Made by a program: the position numbers and the translations under genes | In this document: one piece after another, positions 5,599 to 14,552 of the stretch | How the letters are laid out: every line of letters starts with the position of its first letter | Position numbering within the stretch: position 1 is the first letter of the stretch | From: Propionibacteriaceae bacterium | Lineage (GTDB): Bacteria; Actinomycetota; Actinomycetes; Propionibacteriales; Propionibacteriaceae | NCBI GenBank assembly: GCA_009781325.1 | Contig: WQYJ01000014.1 | Location: 1-19,780 of the forward strand | Length of the DNA: 19,780 nucleotides | Direction of reading: 5' to 3' | Notes under the pieces: generated by a model | Seen by the model: the letters and a program-made list of their open reading frames with translations, nothing else | What the model was told of the DNA's origin: nothing | Databases searched by the model: none

Positions 5599-7356
5599 TT
5601 ACCTGATGTCTGCGATGATTTCTGCGACTGCGTCTTCGACAGGTACGGAGCGGGCCGTACCTTTGGCGCGGTCGCGTACTTCGACGACTCCATCTTTGAG
5701 CCCGCGGCCGACGACTACGCAGGTGGGGAAACCAATGAGTTCCGAATCAGCGAACTTCACCCCTGGGGAGACATTGCGGTCGTCGAGGACTACGTCGATC
5801 CCTTCTACCTCCAGGTCAGCAGCCAGTGTGGTGGCAGCGTTGACGATTTCTTCATCTTTGCCGGCGATCACGATGATCACATCATAGGGGGCTACGTTGC
5901 GCGGCCAGGCCAAGCCGCGGGCGTCACAGGTTGCCTCAGCAACCATAGCCACCGCACGCGTCACACCGAATCCATAGGAGCCCATGGTCACGGTAACAAG
6001 CTTGCCGTTCGCGTTGAGGACCTGCAGACCGAGTGCTTCGGCGTACTTCTTGCCCAACTGGAAGATATGGCCCATCTCAACCCCGCGAGCCAGAGATAGA
6101 GGTCCTGAGCCGTCGGGAGACGGGTCACCTTCGCGGATTTCTGCGACATCGATCACACCATCAGAGGTGAAATCGCGCCCCATCACCAGGTTCATGACGT
6201 GGGTATCTACCAGGTTGGCTCCGGTGATCCATGCCGTACCTTCGACGACCCTAGGATCAGTGAGATAGGTGATCTGCGAAGGAGAATCCTTACCCAATCC
6301 GACAGGCCCGATATATCCGCGTACCAGCATGGGGTAGGCCTCAAAGTCGTCATCATTGAAAGGCTCAGCAGCATCAGGACTCAGTGCTGCCTCTAGTCTC
6401 TTCTCATCCACCTCACGATCACCGGGAACACCGATAATCAATGGAGTACGCTTTCTGTCAGGACTGACCCGCATAAAGACGACATTCTTCAAGGTATCGC
6501 AACCCTGCCAGGGACGATCCGTACGAGGAGTGATCGCGTTCACTGCGTCGACCACCAGATCGATCGTCGCAGCACCTGGAGTGTCGATCAGACTCGGCTC
6601 GGCAGTCGTAGAAAAATCTTGGGGCTCACTCATTGCCACCGTGGCCGCCTCAACATTGGCAGCATAACCGCCAGGTGAGCGTACGAAAGTGTCTTCGCCG
6701 TATTCCGCGATTGCCAGGAATTCCTCCGAGCGTGATCCACCCATAGCCCCCGACATGGCCTTGACGATGACATAGTCCAATCCCAGGCGAGCCATGATCT
6801 TCTGATAGGCCTCGCGGTGTTTGTCATAGGCCACCTGCAGCCCCGCCTCATCGATATCGAAGCTGTAGGAATCCTTCATCGTGAACTCGCGTCCACGCAG
6901 CAGCCCAGCCCGAGGACGAGCCTCGTCACGATACTTCACCTGGACCTGATACAGAATCACCGGCAGGTCCTTGTACGAGGAGTAAAGGTCCTTCACGATC
7001 AGGGTAAACATCTCCTCATGGGTGGGGCCCAGCAGCATATCCGCACCCTTGCGGTCCTTGAGGCGGAATAGATTGGGGCCGTACTCCGCCCAACGGTTGG
7101 TCTGCTCATACGGCTCTTTGGGCAGCAATGCAGGAAAGTGGACTTCTTGGGCGCCGATTGCTTCGATCTCTTCGCGGACGATGGCATCAACCTTGGCGAG
7201 CACCTTCAGCCCAAGCGGCAGCCACGAGTAGATTCCTGGTGCAGCCCGGCGGATATACCCAGCACGCACTAACCATTTGTGACTGGGCAATTCTGCATCT
7301 GCTGGATCCTCTCGAAGTGTCCGAACAAACAACTGCGACATCCTGGTATACGACAC
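5599..7356 (-). CDS. proS: Prolyl-tRNA synthetase (bacterial type, with editing domain)
   Basis: Class IIa synthetase that charges tRNA-Pro and, through its INS domain, clears mischarged Ala-tRNA-Pro. Numbering from the chosen start (585 residues): motif 1 region RRAAPGIYSWLPLG near 36-49, GPTHEE (110-115), motif 2 with RGREFTMKDSYSF (154-166), the inserted editing domain (~225-400), motif 3 GSYGFGVTRA (459-468), and a C-terminal anticodon-binding domain. I choose GTG at 7356 because AAGGAG lies 6 nt upstream and the resulting N-terminus (SYTRMSQLFVRTLREDP) matches the family; a TTG at 7377 would place that Shine-Dalgarno inside the gene. It follows the GNAT gene by 62 bp on the same strand. 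Confidence 0.96.
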   Translation of the reverse strand: MSYTRMSQLFVRTLREDPADAELPSHKWLVRAGYIRRAAPGIYSWLPLGLKVLAKVDAIVREEIEAIGAQEVHFPALLPKEPYEQTNRWAEYGPNLFRLKDRKGADMLLGPTHEEMFTLIVKDLYSSYKDLPVILYQVQVKYRDEARPRAGLLRGREFTMKDSYSFDIDEAGLQVAYDKHREAYQKIMARLGLDYVIVKAMSGAMGGSRSEEFLAIAEYGEDTFVRSPGGYAANVEAATVAMSEPQDFSTTAEPSLIDTPGAATIDLVVDAVNAITPRTDRPWQGCDTLKNVVFMRVSPDRKRTPLIIGVPGDREVDEKRLEAALSPDAAEPFNDDDFEAYPMLVRGYIGPVGLGKDSPSQITYLTDPRVVEGTAWITGANLVDTHVMNLVMGRDFTSDGVIDVAEIREGDPSPDGSGPLSLARGVEMGHIFQLGKKYAEALGLQVLNANGKLVTVTMGSYGFGVTRAVAMVAEATCDARGLAWPRNVAPYDVIIVIAGKDEEIVNAATTLAADLEVEGIDVVLDDRNVSPGVKFADSELIGFPTCVVVGRGLKDGVVEVRDRAKGTARSVPVEDAVAEIIADIR

Positions 7357-7418
7357 GGCTGACTCCTTGCATGACAACTAACTGCGCCATTCTACCGTGA
7401 GGATTCGTCGATTCAGGA

Positions 7419-8249
7419 TTAGTACATGATGGTGGCGCACTCGCCGACCTGGGTGAACCCCACAGACTCGTAACAGCGTACGGCGGGAAGATTGTAGTGA
7501 TTGACGTAAAGACTGACCGTCGAGAACCGCTGACGGCACTGTGCAACCACTCCAGCCATAAAAGTCTTCGACAGTCCCTGACCTCTCAACTGCGGGGCAA
7601 GCCACACTCCCCCGATCTGGCAGATCATCCCCGAGGTCGCCACGACGTCAGCCTTGAACAACACGGAGTCGGCCCCCAAGACGCCATAGCTGTGGCCCTT
7701 CATCATCATCTGTGTCACGTGGTCACGGTAGGACCCTTGAGGACTGATAGGAGCCACACCAACCTCTTCGGTATACATCGCAATTGATGCCTCCAGATAG
7801 CGATCCAAATGGCGAGTGGTAATCACCTCCACCGACTGGGATGGGACAACCGCCGGGTCCTGCGAAATCGCCATGACCTTCTGGTGATCGCGTACCTCTC
7901 GCGGTGACGCCCATTGAGGGAAGCTGCGCGTACACAATCGTTCCCAGAGCCCCATTGCCTCATCACGTACGCCAAGAATCGAGGAGCAGCGGCGGTGCTC
8001 AAGACAGGAACTGAAGGCATCCAGCGCCTCATCAGTGGCATTGATCGGATGCAGACTAAAGCCGTCAACTAGCGCTGAGACAAGATGCGGGCCTTCAAAA
8101 TAGCCGATGAGTTCACTGCCGGTCCACGCTGGTTCCAGACGTTGGCGACTAACTTTGGAAGAAGCCACGATGTTGTCGATTGGGCGCCTGTCAAGGATAC
8201 GGAACACTTCAGGGGTGTCCCGCCTAGTCAGCATCCTCACCTCGCCCAT
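7419..8249 (-). CDS. GNAT-family N-acetyltransferase with N-terminal DUF4081-type domain
   Basis: Predicted acetyl-CoA-dependent acyltransferase of 276 residues. The C-terminal half is a GNAT fold: GGVWLAPQLRGQGLSKTF (213-230) holds the acetyl-CoA pyrophosphate-binding Q/RxxGxG/A motif (QLRGQG), and LYVNHYNLPAVRCYESVGF (247-265) is the typical last strand-helix block. The N-terminal ~130 residues look like the DUF4081 domain that accompanies GNAT in the actinobacterial proteins located between ispG and proS (Rv2867c-like). The substrate is unknown. The ATG at 8249 has AAGGAG 4 nt upstream. It is 74 bp downstream of ispG, in a gap with G/C-run hairpins. Confidence 0.88.
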   Translation of the reverse strand: MGEVRMLTRRDTPEVFRILDRRPIDNIVASSKVSRQRLEPAWTGSELIGYFEGPHLVSALVDGFSLHPINATDEALDAFSSCLEHRRCSSILGVRDEAMGLWERLCTRSFPQWASPREVRDHQKVMAISQDPAVVPSQSVEVITTRHLDRYLEASIAMYTEEVGVAPISPQGSYRDHVTQMMMKGHSYGVLGADSVLFKADVVATSGMICQIGGVWLAPQLRGQGLSKTFMAGVVAQCRQRFSTVSLYVNHYNLPAVRCYESVGFTQVGECATIMY

Positions 8250-8269
8250 AGGTCTCCTTCGACACCACA

Positions 8270-8288
8270 GGGGGAAGCCTTTTCCCCC
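8270..8288 (-). other. G/C-run hairpin in the ispG-GNAT gap, possible terminator or attenuator
   Basis: GGGGGAA (8270-8276) and TTCCCCC (8282-8288) form a perfect 7-bp stem with a 5-nt loop. On the minus strand no U-tract follows, so this is not a classical intrinsic terminator. A second C-run at 8298-8304 could compete for the same G-run. The GNAT Shine-Dalgarno lies about 15 nt downstream. Confidence 0.4.
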
Positions 8289-8323
8289 CGCGTTATTCCC
8301 CCCCTATGGGTAAGTCTACGACT

Positions 8324-9424
8324 TTAATCGATATCTGGTGGAATTTCGGCAACTAATCTTTGTGCATGAGACAGAAGGGCTGGAAGAATCTGGTCTTCTG
8401 CAACAGTTTCGATCACTTCGCCAGCCACGAAGATCTGTCCTTTGCCATTGCCCGCAGCGACACCGAGATCGGCTTCGCGTGCCTCTCCTGGGCCGTTGAC
8501 GATACAGCCCATGACAGCGACTCTCATGGGTGCGTTCAGGTCTTTCAAGCCCTCAATGACCTGGTCAGTCAGGGAAAAGACATCCACCTGGCAGCGTCCG
8601 CAGGTGGGACAGGAAATGATTTCGAGAGTACGCGGACGCAGGTGCATGCTCTCCAACAGCTTGCATCCAACTTTGACTTCTTCAACCGGAGGGGCCGACA
8701 GAGAAACTCGGATGGTGTCACCAATCCCCTCAGCCAACAAAATGGCAAAGGCTGCCGACGACTTCACCGTACCCTGCATTGTCGGGCCTGCCTCGGTTAC
8801 ACCCAGATGAAGAGGATAGGCACACTGTTCAGAAAGCTGACGATAGGCGTTCACCGTGGTGACCACGTCGTGGTGTTTGACGGAGATAGCAAAGTTGTAG
8901 AATCCCACTTCCTCAAAAAGCCTGGCTTCCTTCAGAGCAGACTCCACCAGTGCCTCCGGGGTGGCCTTGCCATATTTGGCCATCATGGCTGCGTCCAAGG
9001 AACCAGCGTTGATCCCAATGCGCAGAGCTGTCCCATTCTGCGTTGCGGCTTTGGCGATGTCGGCAATCTGGTCATCGAAAGCCTTGATATTGCCGGGGTT
9101 GACCCTCACTGCTGCACACCCTGCTTCGATCGCTGCAAAGACGTACTTTGGTTGGAAGTGGATGTCAGCAACCACGGGGATTGGCGACTTGGCTGCAATT
9201 GCCGCTAGAGCATCAGCGTCCTCTTGACGAGGACAGGCCACACGCACGATATCGCATCCGGCTGCCACGACCTCAGCGATCTGCTGGAGGGTAGCATCCA
9301 CGTCGTGGGTGGGTGTGGTCGTCATGGTTTGGACCGTGATCGGTGCGTCACCGCCCACATAGATCGGCCCGACCTTCACCTTGCGTGTAATGCGGCGAGG
9401 AGCCAGGGGTACACCATCACTCAT
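8324..9424 (-). CDS. ispG: (E)-4-hydroxy-3-methylbut-2-enyl-diphosphate synthase (flavodoxin/ferredoxin type)
   Basis: Iron-sulfur enzyme of the MEP pathway converting methylerythritol cyclodiphosphate to HMBPP. The 366-residue protein has the N-terminal TIM-barrel (PITVQTMTTTPTHDV, 28-42; PVVADIHFQPKYA-like 83-95; VRVNPGNI 106-113) and the C-terminal [4Fe-4S] domain with SCPTCGRC (271-278), MGCIVNGPGEA (305-315) and the ligands Cys272, Cys275, Cys307 and Glu314. This is the compact bacterial two-domain form. GGAGG 7 nt before the ATG supports the start. It lies 29 bp after the M50 protease and two genes after dxr, so two MEP-pathway enzymes share this cluster. Confidence 0.97.
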   Translation of the reverse strand: MSDGVPLAPRRITRKVKVGPIYVGGDAPITVQTMTTTPTHDVDATLQQIAEVVAAGCDIVRVACPRQEDADALAAIAAKSPIPVVADIHFQPKYVFAAIEAGCAAVRVNPGNIKAFDDQIADIAKAATQNGTALRIGINAGSLDAAMMAKYGKATPEALVESALKEARLFEEVGFYNFAISVKHHDVVTTVNAYRQLSEQCAYPLHLGVTEAGPTMQGTVKSSAAFAILLAEGIGDTIRVSLSAPPVEEVKVGCKLLESMHLRPRTLEIISCPTCGRCQVDVFSLTDQVIEGLKDLNAPMRVAVMGCIVNGPGEAREADLGVAAGNGKGQIFVAGEVIETVAEDQILPALLSHAQRLVAEIPPDID

Positions 9425-9453
9425 GGATTTTCCTCCAATACTTAGGACCTCAG

Positions 9454-10719
9454 TTATGAAAGCAAGATGGGGCTGATGATATCAGCGATGATGAAAACCG
9501 CACCGATGAGGATTAAGAAGGCCATCATCACATAGGTAACGGGAAGCAGTTTTGCCGTGTCGGCTGGTCCCGGATCTGGTTTTCCGCGGAGTTTCGCAAC
9601 CCAGCGGCGAATACCTTCAAAGATGCCCGCTGCGACATGTCCGCCATCAAAGGGCAGCAGAGGTACGAGGTTCATCATTCCCACGAAGAGGTTCACCGAT
9701 GCCAGAAGTTGAACAAAGAAGGCTGCGCGAGCACCGACAGGAGCATCGAGAGCTGCAACATCTCCAGCCAGAATCGAGGCCCCCAGAATAGACATAGGGC
9801 CGTTGGGATCTCTTTCCTGACCTGTGACCATGTTCACCACTGCTATCCACGCAGAAACAGGTAACTTGATGATCGCTTTGACCACCTGACCAGTCATCGA
9901 GGCCATCTCTTTGAGTGTCTGTCCAGGCCCTACCTTGGCCATCACGCGCAGCATGGATATACCAATGAATCCAACATGGATAGTCTCGCCCGGATTATTG
10001 GGATCCTCAGCCACGTAGTACATACCCTCAACTTCGGGAAGTTCGATTACTTTCCCATCACGATCGACGCTGAGCTGGACCATACCCTCGCCACTGGCTT
10101 TGATAGCGTCTGAAAGCTGCGACCAGTTCGACACCTCGGTGCCGTTGAAACGCACCACAGTGTCCCCAACCCGAAGACCCATGGTGATCGCAGGAGGAGG
10201 TACGCATTCCTCGGCTTGGGAGTCCACACACGCAGAGACTCGGGCAATCGTTAAGGATGTCTCTGGCTGCCCATAGAACAGGTTCACTCCCGCAAAGAGA
10301 AGAAAGGCAAGAATCAAGTTCATGCCAACACCGGAGAACATGATGATCAAACGCTGCCACAATGGCTTCTGATAGTAGAGCCGATTCCCAGCTATGTCTT
10401 CATCGGTGATGAGTTCCCATTCACCCTCGCGCGCTGCATCAGCCATCCTCTTCAGGCGAGTGTCTTTACCTTCCTTGTACGGAGGGTACATACCCAACAT
10501 GCGTACGTAGCCGCCCAAAGGAATGATCTTGATCCCGTACTCTGTTTCACCTTTTTGGGTCTTCCAGATGTTCTTGCCGAAACCAATGAAGAACTGCAGG
10601 ACTCTGACCTTGAAGAGCTTGCCCGGTATGAAGTGACCAACCTCGTGCAAGCCAACACTGATGAGGATCAACGCGAAGAAGAGCAGCGCTCCGCCGATCA
10701 TGACACCTATATTGTTCAT
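9454..10719 (-). CDS. rip1: Site-2 protease, M50 family intramembrane zinc metalloprotease (RseP/Rip1-like)
   Basis: Membrane-embedded protease that cuts substrates such as anti-sigma factors within the bilayer. The 421-residue protein has an N-terminal membrane helix carrying the zinc-binding HEVGH (25-29), a hydrophobic segment near 120-140, a PDZ-like domain (~170-240, TMGLRVGDTVVRFNGTEVSNW), the NLVPLLPFDGGH motif (350-361) with the third zinc-ligand Asp358, and a final membrane helix. The ATG at 10719 is chosen because AGGA precedes it closely and it overlaps the dxr stop as ATGA; the frame extends upstream into dxr without a better start. The dxr-protease-ispG order matches mycobacterial rip1. 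Anti-sigma targets are not visible here. Confidence 0.94.
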   Translation of the reverse strand: MNNIGVMIGGALLFFALILISVGLHEVGHFIPGKLFKVRVLQFFIGFGKNIWKTQKGETEYGIKIIPLGGYVRMLGMYPPYKEGKDTRLKRMADAAREGEWELITDEDIAGNRLYYQKPLWQRLIIMFSGVGMNLILAFLLFAGVNLFYGQPETSLTIARVSACVDSQAEECVPPPAITMGLRVGDTVVRFNGTEVSNWSQLSDAIKASGEGMVQLSVDRDGKVIELPEVEGMYYVAEDPNNPGETIHVGFIGISMLRVMAKVGPGQTLKEMASMTGQVVKAIIKLPVSAWIAVVNMVTGQERDPNGPMSILGASILAGDVAALDAPVGARAAFFVQLLASVNLFVGMMNLVPLLPFDGGHVAAGIFEGIRRWVAKLRGKPDPGPADTAKLLPVTYVMMAFLILIGAVFIIADIISPILLS

Positions 10720-11897
10720 TGCGTCCTTTCCATGGTTTCTACAACACAAGCCCGAGCCCACGCATCAGCCTCGCGGATGCCTTCAAGAGTCATAGCTGTG
10801 TCCTGTGAAAGACTGTGATGGTCACTAATATAGCGATCTACTACAGCAGATACCGTATCCACGATACCGAGAAATCCGAGGGATGACTCACAGAAAGCGT
10901 CAACGCAGACCTCATTAGCCGCGTTAAAAACTGTGGGAACATACTGGCCTAGTTCCCCGGCTTTACGCGCCAGTTCAACAGCCGGGAACGTCGTTGCATC
11001 GAGGGGTTCAAAAGTCCACGTTCGAGGGGCACTCCAGTCGCATGGCTCGCCGATGTTATCGAGTCGGTCAGGCCAACTCAACCCGAGAGCAATTGGCAGA
11101 CGCATATCGGGCGGTGAGCACTGGGCGATTGTTGACCCGTCGACGAATTCCACCATGGAGTGAACGATGGACCCAGGGTGAACAACAACCTGTATCTTGT
11201 CCCAGGGTACGGAAAAGAGCAGAGCAGCTTCGATGAGTTCCAGCCCTTTGTTGACCAGGGTCGATGAGTTGATCGTCACCACTCGACCCATGTTCCAGGT
11301 CGGGTGAGCCAGGGCATCGGCCACAGTCACATCCCGCAGTTGATCACGAGTACGTCCGCGGAAAGGTCCGCCAGAGGCTGTCAGAATGAGGCGTTTCACT
11401 TCTTCTTCGCGCCCGGATCTCAATGCTTGCGCAAAGGCTGAGTGTTCAGAATCAACGGGTACGATCTGCCCTGGACTGGCTGCTTGAGTGACGAGTTTTC
11501 CTCCCACGACCAGGGACTCCTTGTTCGCCAGCGCTAAGGTTGACCCCGCTTTCAGCGCGGCAAGAGTGGGTTCGAGTCCGGCGTACCCGGTGATGGCATT
11601 CAGTACGACGTCCGCGTCAATCCCAGCAAGTTCTGCCGATGCCTGTGGTCCAACAAGGATCATCGGAGTTGAGATGTTGAATCCGGTCAATGCTGCACGC
11701 AACTTGGCTGCGGCTTCTTCACTAGGAAGTGCTACCCGAGCCGGTCGTACGGCGGCAATTTGCTGGGCAAGCACGCTGATATTTCCCCCGCCCGCCGAGA
11801 GTCCAGTCACACAGAATTTTTCCTCATGGCGGCTAATGACATCCATAGCCTGAACCCCAATGGACCCTGTAGACCCCAGAATGACGACACTACGCAC
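10716..11897 (-). CDS. dxr: 1-deoxy-D-xylulose 5-phosphate reductoisomerase
   Basis: NADPH-dependent enzyme forming 2-C-methylerythritol 4-phosphate, the first committed MEP-pathway step. In the 393-residue product I see the NADPH-binding GSTGSIG (8-14), LANKESLV (123-130), the metal-binding DSEHS with Asp149 and Glu151 and the third ligand Glu220, TASGGPFR (173-180) and the flexible-loop HPTWNMG (198-204) with Trp201. Length and motifs are complete. The start is GTG at 11897, sharing one base with the rlmN stop (TAGTG), and the end overlaps the M50 protease start as ATGA, so these genes are likely cotranscribed and translationally coupled. Confidence 0.97.
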   Translation of the reverse strand: MRSVVILGSTGSIGVQAMDVISRHEEKFCVTGLSAGGGNISVLAQQIAAVRPARVALPSEEAAAKLRAALTGFNISTPMILVGPQASAELAGIDADVVLNAITGYAGLEPTLAALKAGSTLALANKESLVVGGKLVTQAASPGQIVPVDSEHSAFAQALRSGREEEVKRLILTASGGPFRGRTRDQLRDVTVADALAHPTWNMGRVVTINSSTLVNKGLELIEAALLFSVPWDKIQVVVHPGSIVHSMVEFVDGSTIAQCSPPDMRLPIALGLSWPDRLDNIGEPCDWSAPRTWTFEPLDATTFPAVELARKAGELGQYVPTVFNAANEVCVDAFCESSLGFLGIVDTVSAVVDRYISDHHSLSQDTAMTLEGIREADAWARACVVETMERTQ

Positions 11898-13036
11898 TAG
11901 ATAATTCTCTCATGAACCCCAGCCAACTGACCGCAGGCACCATCAATGTCTTGGCCGCGGGTATCGCGCAATGTCGTGGGGATACGGGCAGCTTCGAGGC
12001 GGGCAATGAATTCTTCTCGATCCCGTTTCCGAGAAGCTGTCCACTTGGAACCGGGGGTTGGGTTGAGCGGAATGAGATTAACGTGAACCCATCCGCGGCC
12101 ACGTTTGATTAACTCCTGTGCTAGCAGGTCAGCCCGCCATGGTTGGTCGTTGATGTCACGCATCATGGCGTATTCGATCGACACCCTTCTGCCTGTGATG
12201 TGGAAATATTGCGCAGCAGCATCAAGGACTTCTCGTACCTTCCACCTCTTGTTGAGCGGCACAAGTTCGTCGCGCAGTTCATCATCGGGGGCATGTAGGG
12301 AGACCGCAAGGGTGAGAGGAAGCCCTTCCTGGGCAAGATCAATGATTCGAGGGACTATTCCGGCTGTGGAGACTGTGATCCCGCGGGCCGATATTCCGAA
12401 GCCGTCTGGGGAGGGTGAACAAATTCCTAGGATTGCGGTCATCACTGCCTTGTAGTTAGCCAGCGGCTCGCCCATTCCCATGAAGACGACGTTGTTGAGC
12501 GTACCTCGCGGCCCAGGCAACTCACCGCGGCTGATTGCGAGGATCGCCAGGCGTACTTGTTCAAGAATCTCGGCAGCGCTCAAATTGCGCGTCAGACCTG
12601 CCTGCCCGGTCGCGCAGAAAGGGCAGCCAATTCCGCAGCCAACCTGTGAGGACACACACAGAGTAGACCTCATTGACCCAGTGACCTGTTCCTGGGTCTC
12701 TGTTCCAAGATCAGCGTGCTGGGATCGCTGGTAGCGCATCAGTACGCACTCAACCAGGCTCGCATCGTCAAGGCGGTAGAGACTCTTGAGTGTCGACCCC
12801 TGGTCCGTGGAAAGCTGCGCCACCTTGGTTAGCAGTGGTGGGAAGAGGTCACAGATTTTGGCGCGTTCGACCGCTGGCAGATCAGTCCAGGTACGCGGAT
12901 CTACCTCGTACCGATTGAAATAGTGGCGGGAAATCTGCTTAGCCCGAAACGCGGGAAGCCCATACTCCTCGACCGCTGCCGTACGTTCGTCGGCGGACAT
13001 CTCGGCCCAGTGACGCACTGTTGTTACTCCAGACAC
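11897..13036 (-). CDS. rlmN: Dual-specificity RNA methyltransferase RlmN
   Basis: Radical SAM enzyme that adds a C2-methyl to A2503 of 23S rRNA and A37 of some tRNAs. The 379-residue protein has the cluster motif CGIGCPFC (Cys134, Cys138, Cys141), GMGEPLANY, and VSLHAPDDELRDELVPLNK, plus the C-terminal catalytic Cys368 in DIDGACGQL that forms the protein-methylene intermediate. The start used is GTG at 13036, 9 bp after the cdsA stop; its Shine-Dalgarno is weak, and the ATG at 13000 is an alternative that would shorten the N-terminus by 12 residues. It overlaps dxr by one base. Confidence 0.96.
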   Translation of the reverse strand: MSGVTTVRHWAEMSADERTAAVEEYGLPAFRAKQISRHYFNRYEVDPRTWTDLPAVERAKICDLFPPLLTKVAQLSTDQGSTLKSLYRLDDASLVECVLMRYQRSQHADLGTETQEQVTGSMRSTLCVSSQVGCGIGCPFCATGQAGLTRNLSAAEILEQVRLAILAISRGELPGPRGTLNNVVFMGMGEPLANYKAVMTAILGICSPSPDGFGISARGITVSTAGIVPRIIDLAQEGLPLTLAVSLHAPDDELRDELVPLNKRWKVREVLDAAAQYFHITGRRVSIEYAMMRDINDQPWRADLLAQELIKRGRGWVHVNLIPLNPTPGSKWTASRKRDREEFIARLEAARIPTTLRDTRGQDIDGACGQLAGVHERII

Positions 13037-13045
13037 TTCGATCGT

Positions 13046-13945
13046 CTATCCGAACAGCCAGACCATGATCAGCCAGGCAGGAATGGCGCTCAGGATATAC
13101 GAGTCAACCCGATCCATGATTCCACCGTGGCCTGGTATCACAGAACTCATGTCTTTGATGCCCAGATCACGCTTAATGACTGATTCAACAAGATCACCGA
13201 AAATCGCGGAGATCACGATGACAAATGCCAGAACCAGCCCTTTCCACCATGCTTGATCCACAATGAAGATAGTCAACATGATGACAACCACTGAAGAAAA
13301 CAGGACGGAACCCAAGGCTCCCTCCCAGGATTTCTTGGGGGAGATTGTCGGCGCCATGGGGTGCTTCCCCATGAAAATGCCGAAGAAATAACCGCCGATG
13401 TCGACAGCAGCAACCCCAGCCACGAAGATGATCACCTTGAATGAGCCTTGTTCTTCCGCCAGCATGAACATCACTCCGGCTCCTAGTAGGCAGGGGTAGA
13501 GGAGCAAGAACAGCGTCGACGAAACATCGGTGATATAGCCTGTACTCGTACCAAACAGACGAATCAGGGCCACAGCTATCACTGTGAGTCCAATGACACC
13601 AACGAGCATCACAGGCGATATGATCTCGGGATAGGACTGTGCTGCATAAGCTCCTTCAATGAAAAGAACCGACCCAATCAGCAGCGGTACGAATTGGATT
13701 TTCACTCCGCGTTGGCGTGCGAGAGCCTGTCCGAACTCAAGCTGAGCTCCGACCATGGCAGCGGCAATCAGTAAGACGAATGCCCAGGGCAGCCATATCA
13801 GTGAAGCACCGACCACAGCCAGCAAGCCAATACCCACCCCTGTTGCGATAAAGATGTCGCGCCCCGCTCGCTTGTTAACTGCCTGAATCGCCTCACTTAC
13901 TGTGTGGTGCTCCGAGCGGGAAGATGGGGTGGGTGTGTCGGCCAT
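13046..13945 (-). CDS. cdsA: Phosphatidate cytidylyltransferase
   Basis: Integral membrane enzyme making CDP-diacylglycerol from phosphatidic acid and CTP, the branch point of phospholipid synthesis. The 299-residue protein has several hydrophobic segments (about 33-65, 85-130, 142-162, 171-192, 212-230, 238-250) and the C-terminal signature from Ser255 to Arg279, SVIKRDLGIKDMSS then HGGIMDR, preceded by PKKSWEGALG (203-212). The first ~28 residues form a polar cytoplasmic extension. The ATG at 13945 has GGAGG 4 nt upstream and shares one base with the frr stop (TGATG). Confidence 0.95.
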   Translation of the reverse strand: MADTPTPSSRSEHHTVSEAIQAVNKRAGRDIFIATGVGIGLLAVVGASLIWLPWAFVLLIAAAMVGAQLEFGQALARQRGVKIQFVPLLIGSVLFIEGAYAAQSYPEIISPVMLVGVIGLTVIAVALIRLFGTSTGYITDVSSTLFLLLYPCLLGAGVMFMLAEEQGSFKVIIFVAGVAAVDIGGYFFGIFMGKHPMAPTISPKKSWEGALGSVLFSSVVVIMLTIFIVDQAWWKGLVLAFVIVISAIFGDLVESVIKRDLGIKDMSSVIPGHGGIMDRVDSYILSAIPAWLIMVWLFG

Positions 13946-14502
13946 CAGACCTCCATCAGTTCGGCTTCTTTACGCTTGAGGAGCTCATCGATTTCCTCAA
14001 CATGCTTTTTGGTGATCTCGTCGAGCTTCTTCTCCGCGCGTATGACGTCATCCTCGCCGACTTCCTTGTTCTTCTCCATCTTCTTGCAGGCATCAATGGC
14101 GTGGCGGCGGGCATTGCGGATGGCAACCTTGCCTTCCTCAGCCTTATGGCGTGCAAGCTTGGTGTATTCCTTGCGGCGTTCTTCGGTGAGTACGGGCAAA
14201 ACGATACGGATCACGTGTCCGTCATTGCTGGGGTTCACTCCTAGGTCCGAGTCGCGGATAGCGCGCTCAATGGCCGGCATAGCTGACTGGTCATAGGGGG
14301 CAATGAGCATCGTACGAGCCTCAGGAACCTGGAAGCTGGCGAGCTGCTGAAGAGGAGTGGGAGCACCGTAATATTCAGCGGTCAGATGGGCAAACATCGC
14401 CGGATGCGCACGCCCGGTACGAATGGTCGCGAACTCCTCCTTGGAGTGCTCGACGGTGAGAGCCATCTTATGGTCAGCGGTGGAAATAATATCGGTTAAC
14501 AC
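13945..14502 (-). CDS. frr: Ribosome recycling factor
   Basis: RRF splits post-termination ribosomes together with EF-G. The 185-residue length is standard. Motifs are complete: TIRTGRAHPAMF (27-38) with the conserved Arg, the domain II segment YYGAPTPLQQLASFQVPEARTM, IRDSDLGVNPSNDG and the three-helix bundle element LTEERRKEYTKLA. The start is GTG at 14502 with AAGGAG 5 nt upstream. It sits 50 bp after pyrH and overlaps cdsA by one base. Confidence 0.97.
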   Translation of the reverse strand: MLTDIISTADHKMALTVEHSKEEFATIRTGRAHPAMFAHLTAEYYGAPTPLQQLASFQVPEARTMLIAPYDQSAMPAIERAIRDSDLGVNPSNDGHVIRIVLPVLTEERRKEYTKLARHKAEEGKVAIRNARRHAIDACKKMEKNKEVGEDDVIRAEKKLDEITKKHVEEIDELLKRKEAELMEV

Positions 14503-14552
14503 GATGTCTCCTTAACGAGGGCGGCAGTTGGGCGATGATCGTATGTACTAAC

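Noticed and set aside
7357..7377. TTG start for proS at 7377
   Set aside because: It would put the strong AAGGAG inside the coding region; GTG at 7356 sits 6 nt after that site and gives the family-typical N-terminus.
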